From Rhodospirillales bacterium URHD0017 (lineage in GTDB: Bacteria; Pseudomonadota; Alphaproteobacteria; Reyranellales; Reyranellaceae), in the NCBI GenBank assembly GCA_900110395.1, contig FODP01000032.1, forward strand, positions 1-64,000: a DNA stretch of 64,000 bases, written 5' to 3'. Below the pieces are notes generated by a model. That model was not told the DNA's origin, did no database searches, and saw only the letters and a list, made by a program, of their open reading frames with translations. Shown here one piece after another: positions 1 to 8,939 of this stretch. Both the position numbers and the translations under genes were made by a program. The first letter of the stretch is position 1. Each line of letters opens with the position of its first letter.

Positions 1-405
1 ATGCTGGTCATCATCAACCTGCCGATGATCGGCATGTGGGTGAAGCTGCTGACGGTGCCCTACCGCTTCCTGGCCCCGGCCATCCTGCTGTTCTGCTGCA
101 TCGGCGCCTACAGCCTGCAGAACTCGACCTTCCATGTCATGCAGGTCGCCATGTTCGGCGTGCTTGGCTACATCTTCGTCCGGCTCGGCTGCGAGGGTGC
201 GCCGTTCCTGCTGGGACTGGTCTTGGGCCCCCAGATGGAGGAGTACTTCCGGCGCGCCATGCTGCTATCGCGTGGCGATCCGATGGTGTTCCTCGAGCGG
301 CCGATCAGCCTTGGCCTCTTGATCACCACCGCGCTCCTGCTCATCCTGATGGCCCTGCCCAGTATCAAGAAGGCGCGTGAAGAAGCCTTCCAGGAAGAGG
401 GCTGA
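1..405 (+). CDS. tctA: Tripartite tricarboxylate transporter permease, TctA family (C-terminal part)
   Basis: This is the C-terminal ~134 residues of the large membrane subunit of a tripartite tricarboxylate (Tct) transporter, which imports organic acids with a periplasmic binding protein. The frame is open to the window edge, so the first Met is probably internal; complete TctA proteins are about 500 residues. Four hydrophobic segments are visible (near residues 3-18, 23-38, 46-62 and 102-120), with the family-type stretch LGLVLGPQMEEYFRRAMLLS between the last two. The end is charged and cytoplasmic-looking (KKAREEAFQEEG). The HMG-CoA lyase-like gene starts 16 bases after the stop, so both probably share a transcript serving uptake and breakdown of an organic acid. 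Family assignment is firm; the substrate is unknown. Confidence 0.85.
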   Translation: MLVIINLPMIGMWVKLLTVPYRFLAPAILLFCCIGAYSLQNSTFHVMQVAMFGVLGYIFVRLGCEGAPFLLGLVLGPQMEEYFRRAMLLSRGDPMVFLERPISLGLLITTALLLILMALPSIKKAREEAFQEEG

Positions 406-421
406 GCCCGAAGGAGCTGCC

Positions 422-1378
422 ATGTCCGACTTGCCCAAGCGCGTGCTGATCGCTGAGGAAGGCCCTCGCGAGGGCTTCCAGTCGGAGAAGAAGGTGATCC
501 CGGTGGCCGACAAGGTGCGCCTCATCGAGGCGCTGGCGGACACCGGGCTCAAGCACATCAACTGCGTCTCCTACGTGAACCCCAAGCGCGTGCCGACGAT
601 GGCCGACGCCGAGGAGGTCGCGTCGAAGATCCGGCAGAAGCCCGGCATCGAGTACAGCGCCCTGTGGCTCAACCAGCAGGGCCTCGAGCGCGCCCTGCGC
701 GGTCCCCTGCATGTCGACGGCGGCGTGCGCGTCACCGCCTCGGATACCTTCTCGCGCAAGAACATCGGCAAGTCGGTGCCCGACGCCATGGTCGAGCAGC
801 GCATGTCGCTGAAGACCTTCAAGGACCGCGGCATGCCGGTCGAATGGGGCATCATCCTCGGCGCCTTCGGCTGCAACTACGAGGGCGAGCTCTCGAGCGA
901 ACTGATCCTGCAGCGCGTGCAGCTGGCCCTCGACGAGGCCGAGCTCGCAGGGTTCAAGCTCAAGGGCATCAAGCTCACCGACGCCATGGGCTGGGCGACA
1001 CCGCGCTCGGTCGAACGCCTGATCGGCGCCGTCCGCAACAAGTGGCCCGAGCTCGAGATCGCGCTCCACCTGCATGACACCCGAGGCACCGGCCAGGCCA
1101 CCGCCTATGCCGGCCTACGCATGGGCGTCACCAAGTTCGACGCCTCGATCGCCGGGCTGGGCGGCTGCCCGTTCGCCGCGACCGACGGCGCCGCCGGCAA
1201 CATCTGCACTGAGGACTTCGCCTTCATGTGCGAGGAGATGGGCGTCGAGACCGGGCTCGACATCGATCGCCTGATCGAGGTCGCCCGGCTCGCCGAGGAC
1301 GTCGTCGGCCGGCCCCTGCCCGGCCATGTGATGCGGGGCGGCACGTTGACGGCCGCCAAGCAGAGGGCCAACGCGTGA
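422..1378 (+). CDS. Hydroxymethylglutaryl-CoA lyase-like enzyme (HMGL family)
   Basis: Predicted TIM-barrel lyase of the HMG-CoA lyase/pyruvate-carboxyltransferase family, splitting a 3-hydroxyacyl-CoA such as HMG-CoA into acetyl-CoA and a keto acid in the cytoplasm. The 318-residue length is normal for the bacterial enzyme. The N-terminal EEGPREGFQSE is the family's metal-binding motif, and SIAGLGGCPFA near residue 250 is the signature containing the catalytic cysteine. I chose the ATG preceded by AAGGAGCTGCC, which lies 45 bases inside a longer open frame that runs back into tctA. The stop overlaps the GTG start of the cupin gene (GTGA), indicating translational coupling. Related lyases act on other short hydroxyacyl-CoAs, so the exact substrate is inference. 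Confidence 0.88.
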   Translation: MSDLPKRVLIAEEGPREGFQSEKKVIPVADKVRLIEALADTGLKHINCVSYVNPKRVPTMADAEEVASKIRQKPGIEYSALWLNQQGLERALRGPLHVDGGVRVTASDTFSRKNIGKSVPDAMVEQRMSLKTFKDRGMPVEWGIILGAFGCNYEGELSSELILQRVQLALDEAELAGFKLKGIKLTDAMGWATPRSVERLIGAVRNKWPELEIALHLHDTRGTGQATAYAGLRMGVTKFDASIAGLGGCPFAATDGAAGNICTEDFAFMCEEMGVETGLDIDRLIEVARLAEDVVGRPLPGHVMRGGTLTAAKQRANA

Positions 1379-1722
1379 ACGCCGAGACCTTCATTCCTGA
1401 TTCGACCTACGTCGACATCCCCTCCATCCCCTGGAAGCCGACGCGCTTTCCCGGCGTCCAGGCCAAGACCCTGATGGAGAATCCGGCGACTGGCATGTCG
1501 ACCGTGCTGATGCGCTGGGCGCCGGGCGCACGCCTGCCGCAGCACGAACACGCTGCCATCGAGCAGACCTTCGTCCTCGAAGGCTCGTTCGCCGATCACA
1601 TGGGGGTGTGCCGCGCCGGCAACTATGTGTGGCGGCGCGCCGGCAGCCGTCACGATGCGTGGACAGACGAAGGCTGCCTGATGCTCGCCTTCTTCCTGAA
1701 GCCCAACACCTTCCTCGATTGA
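1375..1722 (+). CDS. Small cupin-domain protein
   Basis: A single-domain cupin of 115 residues. The beta-barrel motif APGARLPQHEHAAIEQTFVLEG (residues about 43-64) carries the His-x-His and Glu metal-ligand pattern, followed by a second motif with Arg/His (RAGSRHDAW). Such small cupins act as metal-dependent enzymes, isomerases or anti-sigma-like sensors, and nothing here decides between them. The start is the GTG overlapping the lyase stop; it is the only start that gives a normal-length single-domain protein. Its place between lyase and CoA-transferase suggests an accessory step in the same catabolic pathway. Confidence 0.78.
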   Translation: MNAETFIPDSTYVDIPSIPWKPTRFPGVQAKTLMENPATGMSTVLMRWAPGARLPQHEHAAIEQTFVLEGSFADHMGVCRAGNYVWRRAGSRHDAWTDEGCLMLAFFLKPNTFLD

Positions 1723-1750
1723 AAGGCGCGCCTCGCCTCAGGAGGTGTTC

Positions 1751-2295
1751 ATGGTCAGAGGTGCCGCTGTTGCGATTGCAGCAGTGGCGTTGTTCGCCTG
1801 CGGACCCGCGTCCGCCCAGGCAGTCCCGAAGGAAATGGCCTGGACGGCCTACGATAGCGGTTCCTCGGGCTTCAACATCGCCGCCGCCATAAGCGAGCAA
1901 TTGAAGAAAGCGTATGGCTCGGACGTGCGCCTGCTGCCGTCAGGCAACGACACCGGCCGTCTGTCGCCGGTAAGGCCAACCGCGCCGTCATCTCGCAGAT
2001 GGGCATCGGCACCTACTTCGCCCAGGAAGGCGGCATGGCGCTGTCGCTGCAGAACTTTCAATGGGTCGTCCCCTACCATGAAGGCGCCATCCGAGCCTTC
2101 AAGGACAAGGGCGTGTGGACCGAGGCGGCGAAAAGGCACAATGACGGGCTGGTCAGGCGCCAGCAGGTGATGATGGACGCCTGGAAGACGTTCAGCCTCA
2201 ACAGCCCACCCGACGAGAAGGCCGCCGCCGAGGCCTGGATGAAGGCGCGAGCTGCGGCGCTGCACAAGATCGGAATGGATCCTGTGTTCGAGTAG
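1751..2295 (+). pseudogene. TAXI-family TRAP transporter binding protein, decayed
   Basis: The start is good: GGAGG, then ATG and a signal peptide (MVRGAAVAIAAVALFACG), followed by the TAXI N-terminus KEMAWTAYDSGSSGFN and a NDTGRLSPV motif. Just after that (near 1966-1972) the family sequence continues only in another frame (AGKANRAVISQMGIGTYFAQEG), so a small deletion has shifted the frame. The part in the second frame then jumps straight to the family's C-terminus (HEGAIRAFKDKG... WMKARAAAL), leaving out roughly 130-150 residues. TAXI proteins are about 320 residues; the pieces here add up to about 180. The gene is therefore broken twice, and the tripartite transport system around it has probably lost this binding protein. 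Confidence 0.85.
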
Positions 2296-2345
2296 CGACG
2301 GTACGCAAGGCTCTGCTATTGGTGATCAACGGAGGCAAGACGTTC

Positions 2346-3530
2346 ATGGCTGGAGTTCTTGAAGGGATTCGCGTTCTCGATTTCGGCCGTTACATCGCGG
2401 GGCCGTTCTGCGGCACGATGCTGGGCGATCTCGGCGCCGAGGTCATACGCATCGAGAAGCTCGAGGGCAGCGAGGACCGCTGGGTGACTCCCGTCGCCGA
2501 GGGCGGCGAAGGCGCCATGTTCCTGCAGATGGGCCGGAACAAGCTCGGCCTCACGCTCAATCCCATGAAGCCGGCCGGCCAGGAGATCGTGAGGAAGCTG
2601 GTAGCGGTGTCCGACGTGGTGATCGCCAACCTGCCCTACGAAGACCTCAAGCGCATGGGCATCGACTACGACACCATCTCGGCGATCAATCCGCGGATCA
2701 TCCTCGCCACCAACTCGACCTTCGGCTCCGAGGGCCCCTACGCCACCCGCGTCGGCTTCGACACGATCGGCCAGGCGATGTCGGGCGCCATGCATCTCTC
2801 GGGCGACGGCAAGGTGCCGACGCGCGCCAACGCCCCGTTCGTCGATTTCAGCTCGGCGCTGCTCAGCACGGTGGGCGTGCTGGCCGCCCTGATGGACCGC
2901 GCCAAGAGCGGCAAGGGCCAGAAGGTCGAGACGGCGCTGCTGCGCACGGCCATCAACATCACCAACAGCCATCTGATCGAGCAGGCGGCGCTGCAGCTCA
3001 ACCGCATCGCCACGCTCAACCGCGGCTTCACCGCCGGTCCGTCGGACAGCTACAAGTGCAAGGACGGCTGGATCTACGCCATGACCATCGGCCAGCCGCT
3101 GTTCATGCGCTGGTGCAAGCTGATGGGCGACGAGAGCCTGGCCAAGGACCCGCGCTTCAAGGACGACCTGGCGCGCGGCGACAACGGCGAGGCGCTGTCG
3201 GCGATCATGCAGAAATGGTGCGACACGCGGACCGTCAAGGAGGCGCTGGCCGAGCTCGAGGCCAATCGCATTCCCGCCGGCCCCGTCCTGGCCCCGCAGC
3301 AGGCGCTCGACGACCCGCATGTGAAGGCCGCCAAGTTCTTCCACCACATGGACTACCCCGGCATGGCCAAGCCCGCACCCGTGCTGCAGGAGCCGGTGAA
3401 GCTCTCGCGCACGCCGCTCACCATCCGCAGCCGCGCGCCCAAGCTCGGCGAGCATACCGACCAGATCCTGAAGGAGCTGGGCTACGAGGCTGCCGCCATC
3501 GAGAAGCTGCGCGCCGAACGGGTGGTCTAA
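2346..3530 (+). CDS. CaiB/BaiF (class III) CoA-transferase
   Basis: A 394-residue class III CoA-transferase, the expected length, moving CoA between short or hydroxylated carboxylic acids. Family landmarks run in order: VLDFGRYIAGPFCGTMLGDL at the N-terminus, GADVI-type EVIRIEKLEGSEDRW, the RNKLGLTLN segment, and FVDFSSALLSTVGVLAAL, which holds the aspartate that forms the acyl intermediate in the family. The C-terminal linker RIPAGPVLAPQQALDDPHV is also typical. I chose ATG 2346 because GGAGGCAAG lies 5-8 bases upstream; an upstream TTG has no such site. It closes the catabolic group with the HMG-CoA lyase-like enzyme, consistent with activation of the acid substrate. The acid itself cannot be read from the sequence. 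Confidence 0.9.
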   Translation: MAGVLEGIRVLDFGRYIAGPFCGTMLGDLGAEVIRIEKLEGSEDRWVTPVAEGGEGAMFLQMGRNKLGLTLNPMKPAGQEIVRKLVAVSDVVIANLPYEDLKRMGIDYDTISAINPRIILATNSTFGSEGPYATRVGFDTIGQAMSGAMHLSGDGKVPTRANAPFVDFSSALLSTVGVLAALMDRAKSGKGQKVETALLRTAINITNSHLIEQAALQLNRIATLNRGFTAGPSDSYKCKDGWIYAMTIGQPLFMRWCKLMGDESLAKDPRFKDDLARGDNGEALSAIMQKWCDTRTVKEALAELEANRIPAGPVLAPQQALDDPHVKAAKFFHHMDYPGMAKPAPVLQEPVKLSRTPLTIRSRAPKLGEHTDQILKELGYEAAAIEKLRAERVV

Positions 3531-3589
3531 GCCGGTAAAGACAGGTGATCCGGCGGCCTTCTGCAGCGTATTATGCAGAAGGGGATCAC

Positions 3590-4234
3590 ATGTATCGCTC
3601 CATTGCCGCCGTTCTGCTGGTCACGGCCGGCGCCGTTACGGCAGCCGACGCCCAGGACCAGCCCTATGGCCCGACCCTCACCTTCGCCGTCTACCGCAAC
3701 GGCGAGGCGATCGGGCGGCATACGCTGGCCTTCCAGCACAACGGCTCCGACCTCACGGTGTCGACCACGATCGACTTCGCCGTGAAGGTTCTGGGCATCA
3801 CCGCCTACCGCTACAGCCATCGCGGCCAGGAAGTATGGACGCGAGATGCCTTCCAGTCGGCCTTCACCCAGACCGACGACAACGGCACGAAGTACACAGT
3901 GCGTGCCCAGCGGACGGCCAACGGCCTCGACGTCCAGCGCTCGTCGGGCCGCGAGGTCATGCCGGCGGGGACGCTGCCGACATCCCACTGGAACGTGCGC
4001 CAGATCGGCCAGACCACGCTCCTCAACACGCAGAACGGCGCGCAGGCGCATATCCAGGTGACGCCCCTCGGGCGCGACAAGGTGAGGACCGCCACCGGCT
4101 GGGTCGACGCCAACCACTATCGGTATTCCGGCGATGTCAGCAAGGACCAGTGGTTCGACGACCGCGGCCGCTGGGTAAGAACCGTTTTCAAGGCTTCCGA
4201 CGGATCGACGATCGAGTACATTTTGCAGGAATGA
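3590..4234 (+). CDS. DUF6134 family secreted protein
   Basis: A 214-residue protein with an N-terminal signal peptide (MYRSIAAVLLVTAGAVTAADAQ, probable cleavage after AQA-like residues) and a single beta-rich domain of the DUF6134 type: YGPTLTFAVYRNGEAIGRH, then VKVLGITAYRY and W-rich strands. This family is predicted periplasmic or outer-membrane associated and has no known reaction. ATG 3590 has AGAAGGGGATC just upstream. Its stop overlaps the ATG of the next gene (ATGA), so the two are translationally coupled. The pairing with an SCP2-like lipid-binding protein hints at a lipid or steroid role; that is inference. Confidence 0.75.
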   Translation: MYRSIAAVLLVTAGAVTAADAQDQPYGPTLTFAVYRNGEAIGRHTLAFQHNGSDLTVSTTIDFAVKVLGITAYRYSHRGQEVWTRDAFQSAFTQTDDNGTKYTVRAQRTANGLDVQRSSGREVMPAGTLPTSHWNVRQIGQTTLLNTQNGAQAHIQVTPLGRDKVRTATGWVDANHYRYSGDVSKDQWFDDRGRWVRTVFKASDGSTIEYILQE

Positions 4235-4605
4235 GCCCTGCCGAGCGCTTCGCCCGACTGCCCGACCTGCTGACAAGTGACGCCGACCTCCAGCGCCGCG
4301 GGCGCTGGGTGACGGTCGACTGCCGCATCGATGTCGGCGAGCAGCCATTCTTCCTCGGCCTCGAGAACGGCGCCCTGGCCGCCTTCGAGCGCGGCACGCG
4401 GCTGATGCGCTCCTCGGCCTTTACCATACGCGCCGACGAGGAGGCCTGGACACGGCATTGGCAGACCATGCCGGCGCCCGGCTGGCATGATCTCTTCGCC
4501 TTGACCAAGCGCGGTGCCGCCTCGATGGAAGGCGACTTCCGGCCTCTGCTGCAGCACTTGCAGTACTTCAAGGATTTGCTCGCGCTGCCGAGAAAATTGC
4601 AATGA
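4231..4605 (+). CDS. SCP2-like sterol-carrier-fold protein with island-supplied 3' end
   Basis: A 124-residue protein with the sterol-carrier-protein-2 type pattern: an FFLGLENGALAAFERG strand region and the C-terminal helix LQHLQYFKDLLALPR. Such proteins bind lipids or acyl chains. The final codons differ from the original gene: the chromosomal end survives at 37745-37791 and would read (K)DLLALPRRLSTES-stop, whereas the present end reads DLLALPRKLQ-stop. Codons after the shared TCAAGGA differ mostly at silent positions (GAT/GAC, TTG/CTG, CTC/CTG), so the island brought a working replacement tail. The next gene of the original operon, the alpha/beta hydrolase, now lies 33 kb away. Confidence 0.78.
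   Translation: MSPAERFARLPDLLTSDADLQRRGRWVTVDCRIDVGEQPFFLGLENGALAAFERGTRLMRSSAFTIRADEEAWTRHWQTMPAPGWHDLFALTKRGAASMEGDFRPLLQHLQYFKDLLALPRKLQ
4568..4605. other. attL: left attachment site of the island
   Basis: TCAAGGA (4568-4574) is followed by TTTGCTC and GCGCTGCCG. The right end at 37745 has TCAAGGA, CCTGCTG and GCGCTGCCG. Upstream sequence here belongs to the SCP2-like gene; downstream sequence is lower-GC island DNA. The crossover is most likely within the seven shared bases, because codons after it differ silently between copies. A crossover in the nine-base GCGCTGCCG block cannot be excluded. Confidence 0.72.
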
Positions 4606-4945
4606 TTTCAATCATATATCTAATGAAAACCTTGCTGTAAATACCATATCATAAGCACCGGGGGGCACCTCACTGAGCGTCCGCGCGGCCAACATCCAGC
4701 CCGCCGGCTAGGCACGCTCGCGGTGGCGGCCGCCATCTGCCAGGGGGCCCCGACATTGCCGCAGGGACCACACTTTCAAGTCGGTATGCGGGTACCCGGA
4801 TTGGGACACCAATTCAGCATGCAGTCGTAGACGCTCGAGCGTCGAAGGCACTGGCCTGCAGCGGTGCAAGCCGTTCGTGGTTCGAACCGTACCTCTTCCG
4901 CCATCGCAACCATAGCCGCTGGGCACCCATCCGTTGTCCGGGAGA
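4606..4945. other. Island left edge, no gene seen
   Basis: The first ~60 bases are AT-rich (including ATCATATATC and AATACCATATC), unlike the chromosomal flank, and may hold the recombinase arm-binding sites or a promoter. The rest has no convincing reading frame on either strand. A stretch ending TTCGAACC...TCTTCCGCCA resembles the 3' end of a tRNA but lacks the rest of a cloverleaf. Confidence 0.45.
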
Positions 4946-5630
4946 ATGATGTCAACGTTGCCTGAGGTACTAGGCGCACTCGCGGCAGATGGTCTCAGCC
5001 TGGCTGGGGTGCCTGGTGCATCGGCGGCCGGCTTTGCTGACGGCCTATCTCAAACGAAGGAGCGAATGCGCTCGGGACATTCTTCTCGAGGAATTGCGCG
5101 CGGGTGACGCCATCCCTAACGAGGCCGCGGCGCAAGACGATGATATTTTCTGTATCATTGGCTATTTGCAGGCGGCGAGGTTAGGGGCGGCACGCTCAAT
5201 CTCCGCCTTCTAGAGTAGCTCGCGCGGTGGTAAGCCAATTCGGGACTGACGGTTTAGTAGCGGACGAGTTCTCAAGTACGCTGAGGCACTGGCAACGCTG
5301 TCGCGGGAGGAGATCGTGTCACTCGCCGCGGGTGCCGCATGTATCGTGTGAAGCTTTGAACACGACGCGTTGGTCGTACAAGGGTTCACGAGAAAAAACG
5401 ACTGGGTGCAATGCCAGGCGGTGCTTGAGGGGCAGGGGTGGAGCAAAGAGCAGGTCGAAGCTACAGCAGCAAGCTGCCTTAGATCTGGCCTCGTAACCAT
5501 AGCGAGTGCGTATGGTAGTCCGAATTTCGGGGCAAGCCCAATGATGATAGCTCTCGCCCGTCTTTCGATATCTACAATGTCGGGTATACCAGAGATCCTT
5601 AGACCCTCCCCACGACCAAATTCGTCCTAG
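4946..5630 (+). pseudogene. Unidentified island protein, decayed
   Basis: A GGAGA site precedes ATGATG. The first frame reads a start-like PEVLGALAADGLSLAG, then the sense sequence moves to another frame: AYLKRRSECARDILLEELRA followed by DDDIFCIIGYLQAARLGAAR. After a second frame change come GLVADEF and LKYAEALATLSREEIVSLAA; an in-frame TGA near 5350 interrupts SFEHDALVVQGFTRKNDW, and the frame then runs to 5630. Put together this looks like one helical protein of about 220 residues broken by frameshifts and a stop. I recall similar uncharacterised proteins in mobile DNA of alphaproteobacteria but cannot name a family. No function is claimed. Confidence 0.55.
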
Positions 5631-5639
5631 CCTGAAGCT

Positions 5640-8600
5640 TTATTCTTCGAACCCCGTCGACTCCGGCTTGAACTTGAGTTGCTTGGCATTGTCTCGAACC
5701 ACGCTCACCTCGCTCTCCGGGAAGCCGCCTGGCGCTTCCGCTTCGATCTCCAGCGTAAGCTTGACTTTCGCACCCTGGGTGCGCTGAAGCTCCATGACAA
5801 CGGCGTTGAGAATGGCATCGAAGGACTTAACCGGGCGAACCATGTCGATCTCTACAGACCCAAAGAAGCGGCGCGCCTTGCCCGGCACCGCTTGGCCCGA
5901 GCCGCTGTCAATCGGCGTCTCCGCGCCTCTGGGCGGCGATATCCCGCCGCTGTCACCTACTGGTGCCTCCGTACCCGTCGCTTCCTGTTTGAGTTGTTCG
6001 ACGGTTTCAGCGGCCCGAACGAGGAGCGCCGACGGCGGCATTATCTCAGGTGGGTTCCTTGCCCAGGTGAGGTTGCGATAGTGGCCAGTGGCTTCATCGA
6101 AGCCATCGGAATAACCGAAAGTCGGATCGAATTTCGCCACGGCATCCCTAATTGCCGCATGAACCACTACGCTATCGCGCAGCTTCGGCAAATAGACATA
6201 CGACGAGAACCAGTCCACGACCTCCGACACTGACAGATGCGGCCGATCTTCTGGCCAGATTGGCTTCAACGCCAGCCAAAGGCGCTCGGTCCCGAGCTTC
6301 TCAAGCGCGATCCCGTCTGTCTTAGCTTTATCGTAGACCACGATCGGAACTGCCGCCCGATCCCTGGCCGTAATCGGATCGTGTTCGAGATCGAATGGTT
6401 TGCCTGCGGTCTCGCTCTTCATGGGGTAGAGGATGTGGCTCCAGGCGGCCCGGATTGCCTTTAGCGCCGCTTCCTTGTTCGATTTTGCTTTCTCGCGCGC
6501 GTCGTTAATCTGGCCGGTCGGAAGCTGCTTTTGGAGGCGCTCATCCTCGGCGATCTCACGCCACGCAATGGCCTTGCGCATCACTTCACAGGCTGTGCTC
6601 AGCAGGGCCTCGTCGGGGGCGACGAAGATCAGGGTGTTGCGGAACCGACGCTGCGTAGCTCGGCAGCGCATGAGCGTTTCCGTCACTGCATCGGTCGCCG
6701 GCGATTTTAGCGCACCTTTCCCGGCATGCGTGGCGGACGGCCCGAGAATAATGAGCGACAGGGCGTTCGCCTCGTCGATGGAGATCGGATCGTCCGGCAC
6801 AGCATGAACACGATGGAACCCGCCTTTCTGAGCCGCGTCATCTCTCAAAACCTGCTCGACCGCCTCCTCCACCTCGTGGTCAGGTAGCGCCTTGGCACGG
6901 TCGTCGGCGAGCCTATTCAAAGTCGGTTGTGTTGAGAACCAGTATCGGCCGGCTACTTCATAAAGGTATGTCGCTCGCTCGGTCAGCTCTCGCAGCGCCT
7001 CGCCGAAGATCGCCAGTTGATCGCCAGGTTCGGCACATGCGAGCCGAAGTCCCTGGCCCGTAAGGCCGGCATTGGGCTGACCGACCAGCGGCGCTGAACA
7101 AAGGAAGACCGCGCGCGCCGCACGCGTCGCAGCGCGAGCCTGGGAGATGCGCCGAGAAGGGTTCGCCTCCATTCGTGCCGGCAGAGAGCTTTCGCCATCG
7201 ACCTCCTTATCCACCACCGCCCCGAAGGCGGGGTCGAGTGGATAGAGGACGCTTGCCCGCACGCGTTCATGCGCAATCGGCACACGCGCTGGCGTAATCA
7301 GCGGATCGCGGATTTGGCCATGCCAAAGCACGCCGACCACGTTCGCCATGAAACGTAGGACGCCGCGCGTGCGCTGGAATTTGTCGAGGCTCGCCCAATC
7401 CTTCGAAAGCCGATCGAACAGTTCAGGATGGATCGGATAGGAAACCCGAAGCAGTTCCTCGTAGCGCTTCTCTTTGGCCTCAGGCGGAAACTCAGCTCGG
7501 TTTCTCCTGTAGAGATCATGAAAGGCTTTGACAGTCTCGTCGCGTGCCTTCTCGCCCTCGGCATCGAACGGCTGGAACAAGCGCCGGCGGATGATTTCAT
7601 AGGTCTCATCGCCGGACGCAGGCATCCAGGGCGATTGCACGCGGCCAAAAATCTTCTCCAAGCGCAGCAGCGCCTCCTTGCCTTTCTGGCCGCCAACCTC
7701 GGAATCGCTTTCCGGCAGCGAACCGACCATCAGTGCGCCCGGCACCATCTTCACCGCTTCAGTGAGTGATTGGATGAAGGAAAGGAATGCCTCAAAGCGC
7801 TCATCGGATAGTTGCCGTGCGAACGCCACGAGTTCGTCGAGAAGAATGATCGAGGGTCCGGCGAGCTTCAACACCTCGACCATAATCTCTGAACCGGGAT
7901 TCGTCCGCGCGGCTTCAGACGGCGCCACTAGCTTCAGGCCGGCGTCACCGGCAAGGCGCCAGGCGATATAGCCCCAAAGAGTGTGAACCTCGGGGCCGTT
8001 CCTCATGTTCAGCGAAACGTCGGTGCCCTTGGACGAGCCGACGAATACCGCGACTCGTGGCTGCTTCCATGCCCTGACACCGGCGAGTTCGACGAGCGGC
8101 GCCAACCCTTCAAGCTGCTTGAGATCGACGGCCTTGGCGAGGTGGTAGACAGCTAGCATCGTATGCGTCTTGCCGCCGCCGAACGCAGTTTGGAGCCCGA
8201 TAACGGGATCGCCGCCCGTTTCGGCGAGCCGTTGGAGGCTGCTCGTTAGCACCCGCCTCAACCCTTCAGTCAAGAACGTAATGCGGTAGAAATTCTCTGA
8301 TATAGCATAATCTTCAGTTGCATGCCCGGCATCCACCGCAAATAGATCGGCTGCAAACTCTGCCTCCTTGAAACGATTGGCGAGCACGTCCGGATGCGGA
8401 AGTGCAACCTCGATCCAGGGCTTCAGCGGCTTCGATGAGGCATCGCCAATCGGCAGGACGAATTCTGTTGCTGGCGGCGTCTCCCCAGCAGCAGGCTTGG
8501 CAGCGATTCCCGATTGGCGTTGCTCGTCGTAGATTTTTTTAAGTTCGGTGATCTCGCCGGCCGGCGCTTTCACCGACTTGAGAAGCTGGTGCATGGCGTC

Positions 8601-8939
8601 TAGATAGCGCAACGCCTCGTCGTCTTGCAGACCGATCGCGAGATGCGAGATGGCGTTGCGCGCTTCCAGCGCCATCGAGGTGAAATTGCGTGCCTTCTGC
8701 TTGTCGATGCGCCCGAAGGCATCGTCGAAGACCTCGCGCCAATTATCGAGCATTGTCTTCAAAAGGCCGTAAACATCGAGTTTCCCACTCGGGCCGCCGC
8801 CGGTGGCGCGACTAGCATAGTGCAACCAGTTCGCCCCATGCTTGCTCTTCATGCGCCCTTCGACGAAGGGAGTGAGTCCCTTTTGCAGGTGGAAAAGGCC
8901 GTCCTGGACCCTTCGCAGGGTTTCCTTTTGTGCGCTCAT
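5640..8939 (-). CDS. HEPN-DUF499 P-loop ATPase (Hma-type defence ATPase)
   Basis: A 1099-residue protein. The N-terminal ~120 residues form a Swt1-like HEPN domain with an intact R-x4-H motif (R94 NAIS H99), the pattern of metal-independent RNases. A DUF499 ATPase follows, with Walker A FGGGKT near residue 250 and Walker B IILLDEL near residue 366. The C-terminal part has a proline/glycine linker and a ~75-residue beta-rich tail. DUF499 proteins occur next to DUF1156 methylases in anti-phage islands. It is the last gene of the operon; its ATG overlaps the stop of the PIN-like gene (ATGA). Likely role: ATP-driven sensing or remodelling that gates HEPN RNA cleavage. Family placement is firm; the mechanism is inference. 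Confidence 0.88.
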   Translation of the reverse strand: MSAQKETLRRVQDGLFHLQKGLTPFVEGRMKSKHGANWLHYASRATGGGPSGKLDVYGLLKTMLDNWREVFDDAFGRIDKQKARNFTSMALEARNAISHLAIGLQDDEALRYLDAMHQLLKSVKAPAGEITELKKIYDEQRQSGIAAKPAAGETPPATEFVLPIGDASSKPLKPWIEVALPHPDVLANRFKEAEFAADLFAVDAGHATEDYAISENFYRITFLTEGLRRVLTSSLQRLAETGGDPVIGLQTAFGGGKTHTMLAVYHLAKAVDLKQLEGLAPLVELAGVRAWKQPRVAVFVGSSKGTDVSLNMRNGPEVHTLWGYIAWRLAGDAGLKLVAPSEAARTNPGSEIMVEVLKLAGPSIILLDELVAFARQLSDERFEAFLSFIQSLTEAVKMVPGALMVGSLPESDSEVGGQKGKEALLRLEKIFGRVQSPWMPASGDETYEIIRRRLFQPFDAEGEKARDETVKAFHDLYRRNRAEFPPEAKEKRYEELLRVSYPIHPELFDRLSKDWASLDKFQRTRGVLRFMANVVGVLWHGQIRDPLITPARVPIAHERVRASVLYPLDPAFGAVVDKEVDGESSLPARMEANPSRRISQARAATRAARAVFLCSAPLVGQPNAGLTGQGLRLACAEPGDQLAIFGEALRELTERATYLYEVAGRYWFSTQPTLNRLADDRAKALPDHEVEEAVEQVLRDDAAQKGGFHRVHAVPDDPISIDEANALSLIILGPSATHAGKGALKSPATDAVTETLMRCRATQRRFRNTLIFVAPDEALLSTACEVMRKAIAWREIAEDERLQKQLPTGQINDAREKAKSNKEAALKAIRAAWSHILYPMKSETAGKPFDLEHDPITARDRAAVPIVVYDKAKTDGIALEKLGTERLWLALKPIWPEDRPHLSVSEVVDWFSSYVYLPKLRDSVVVHAAIRDAVAKFDPTFGYSDGFDEATGHYRNLTWARNPPEIMPPSALLVRAAETVEQLKQEATGTEAPVGDSGGISPPRGAETPIDSGSGQAVPGKARRFFGSVEIDMVRPVKSFDAILNAVVMELQRTQGAKVKLTLEIEAEAPGGFPESEVSVVRDNAKQLKFKPESTGFEE

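Noticed and set aside
4863-4906. tRNA-like 3' end (TTCGAACC ... TCTTCCGCCA) at the island's left edge
   Set aside because: The T stem does not pair properly and no D arm, anticodon arm or 5' acceptor strand is found.
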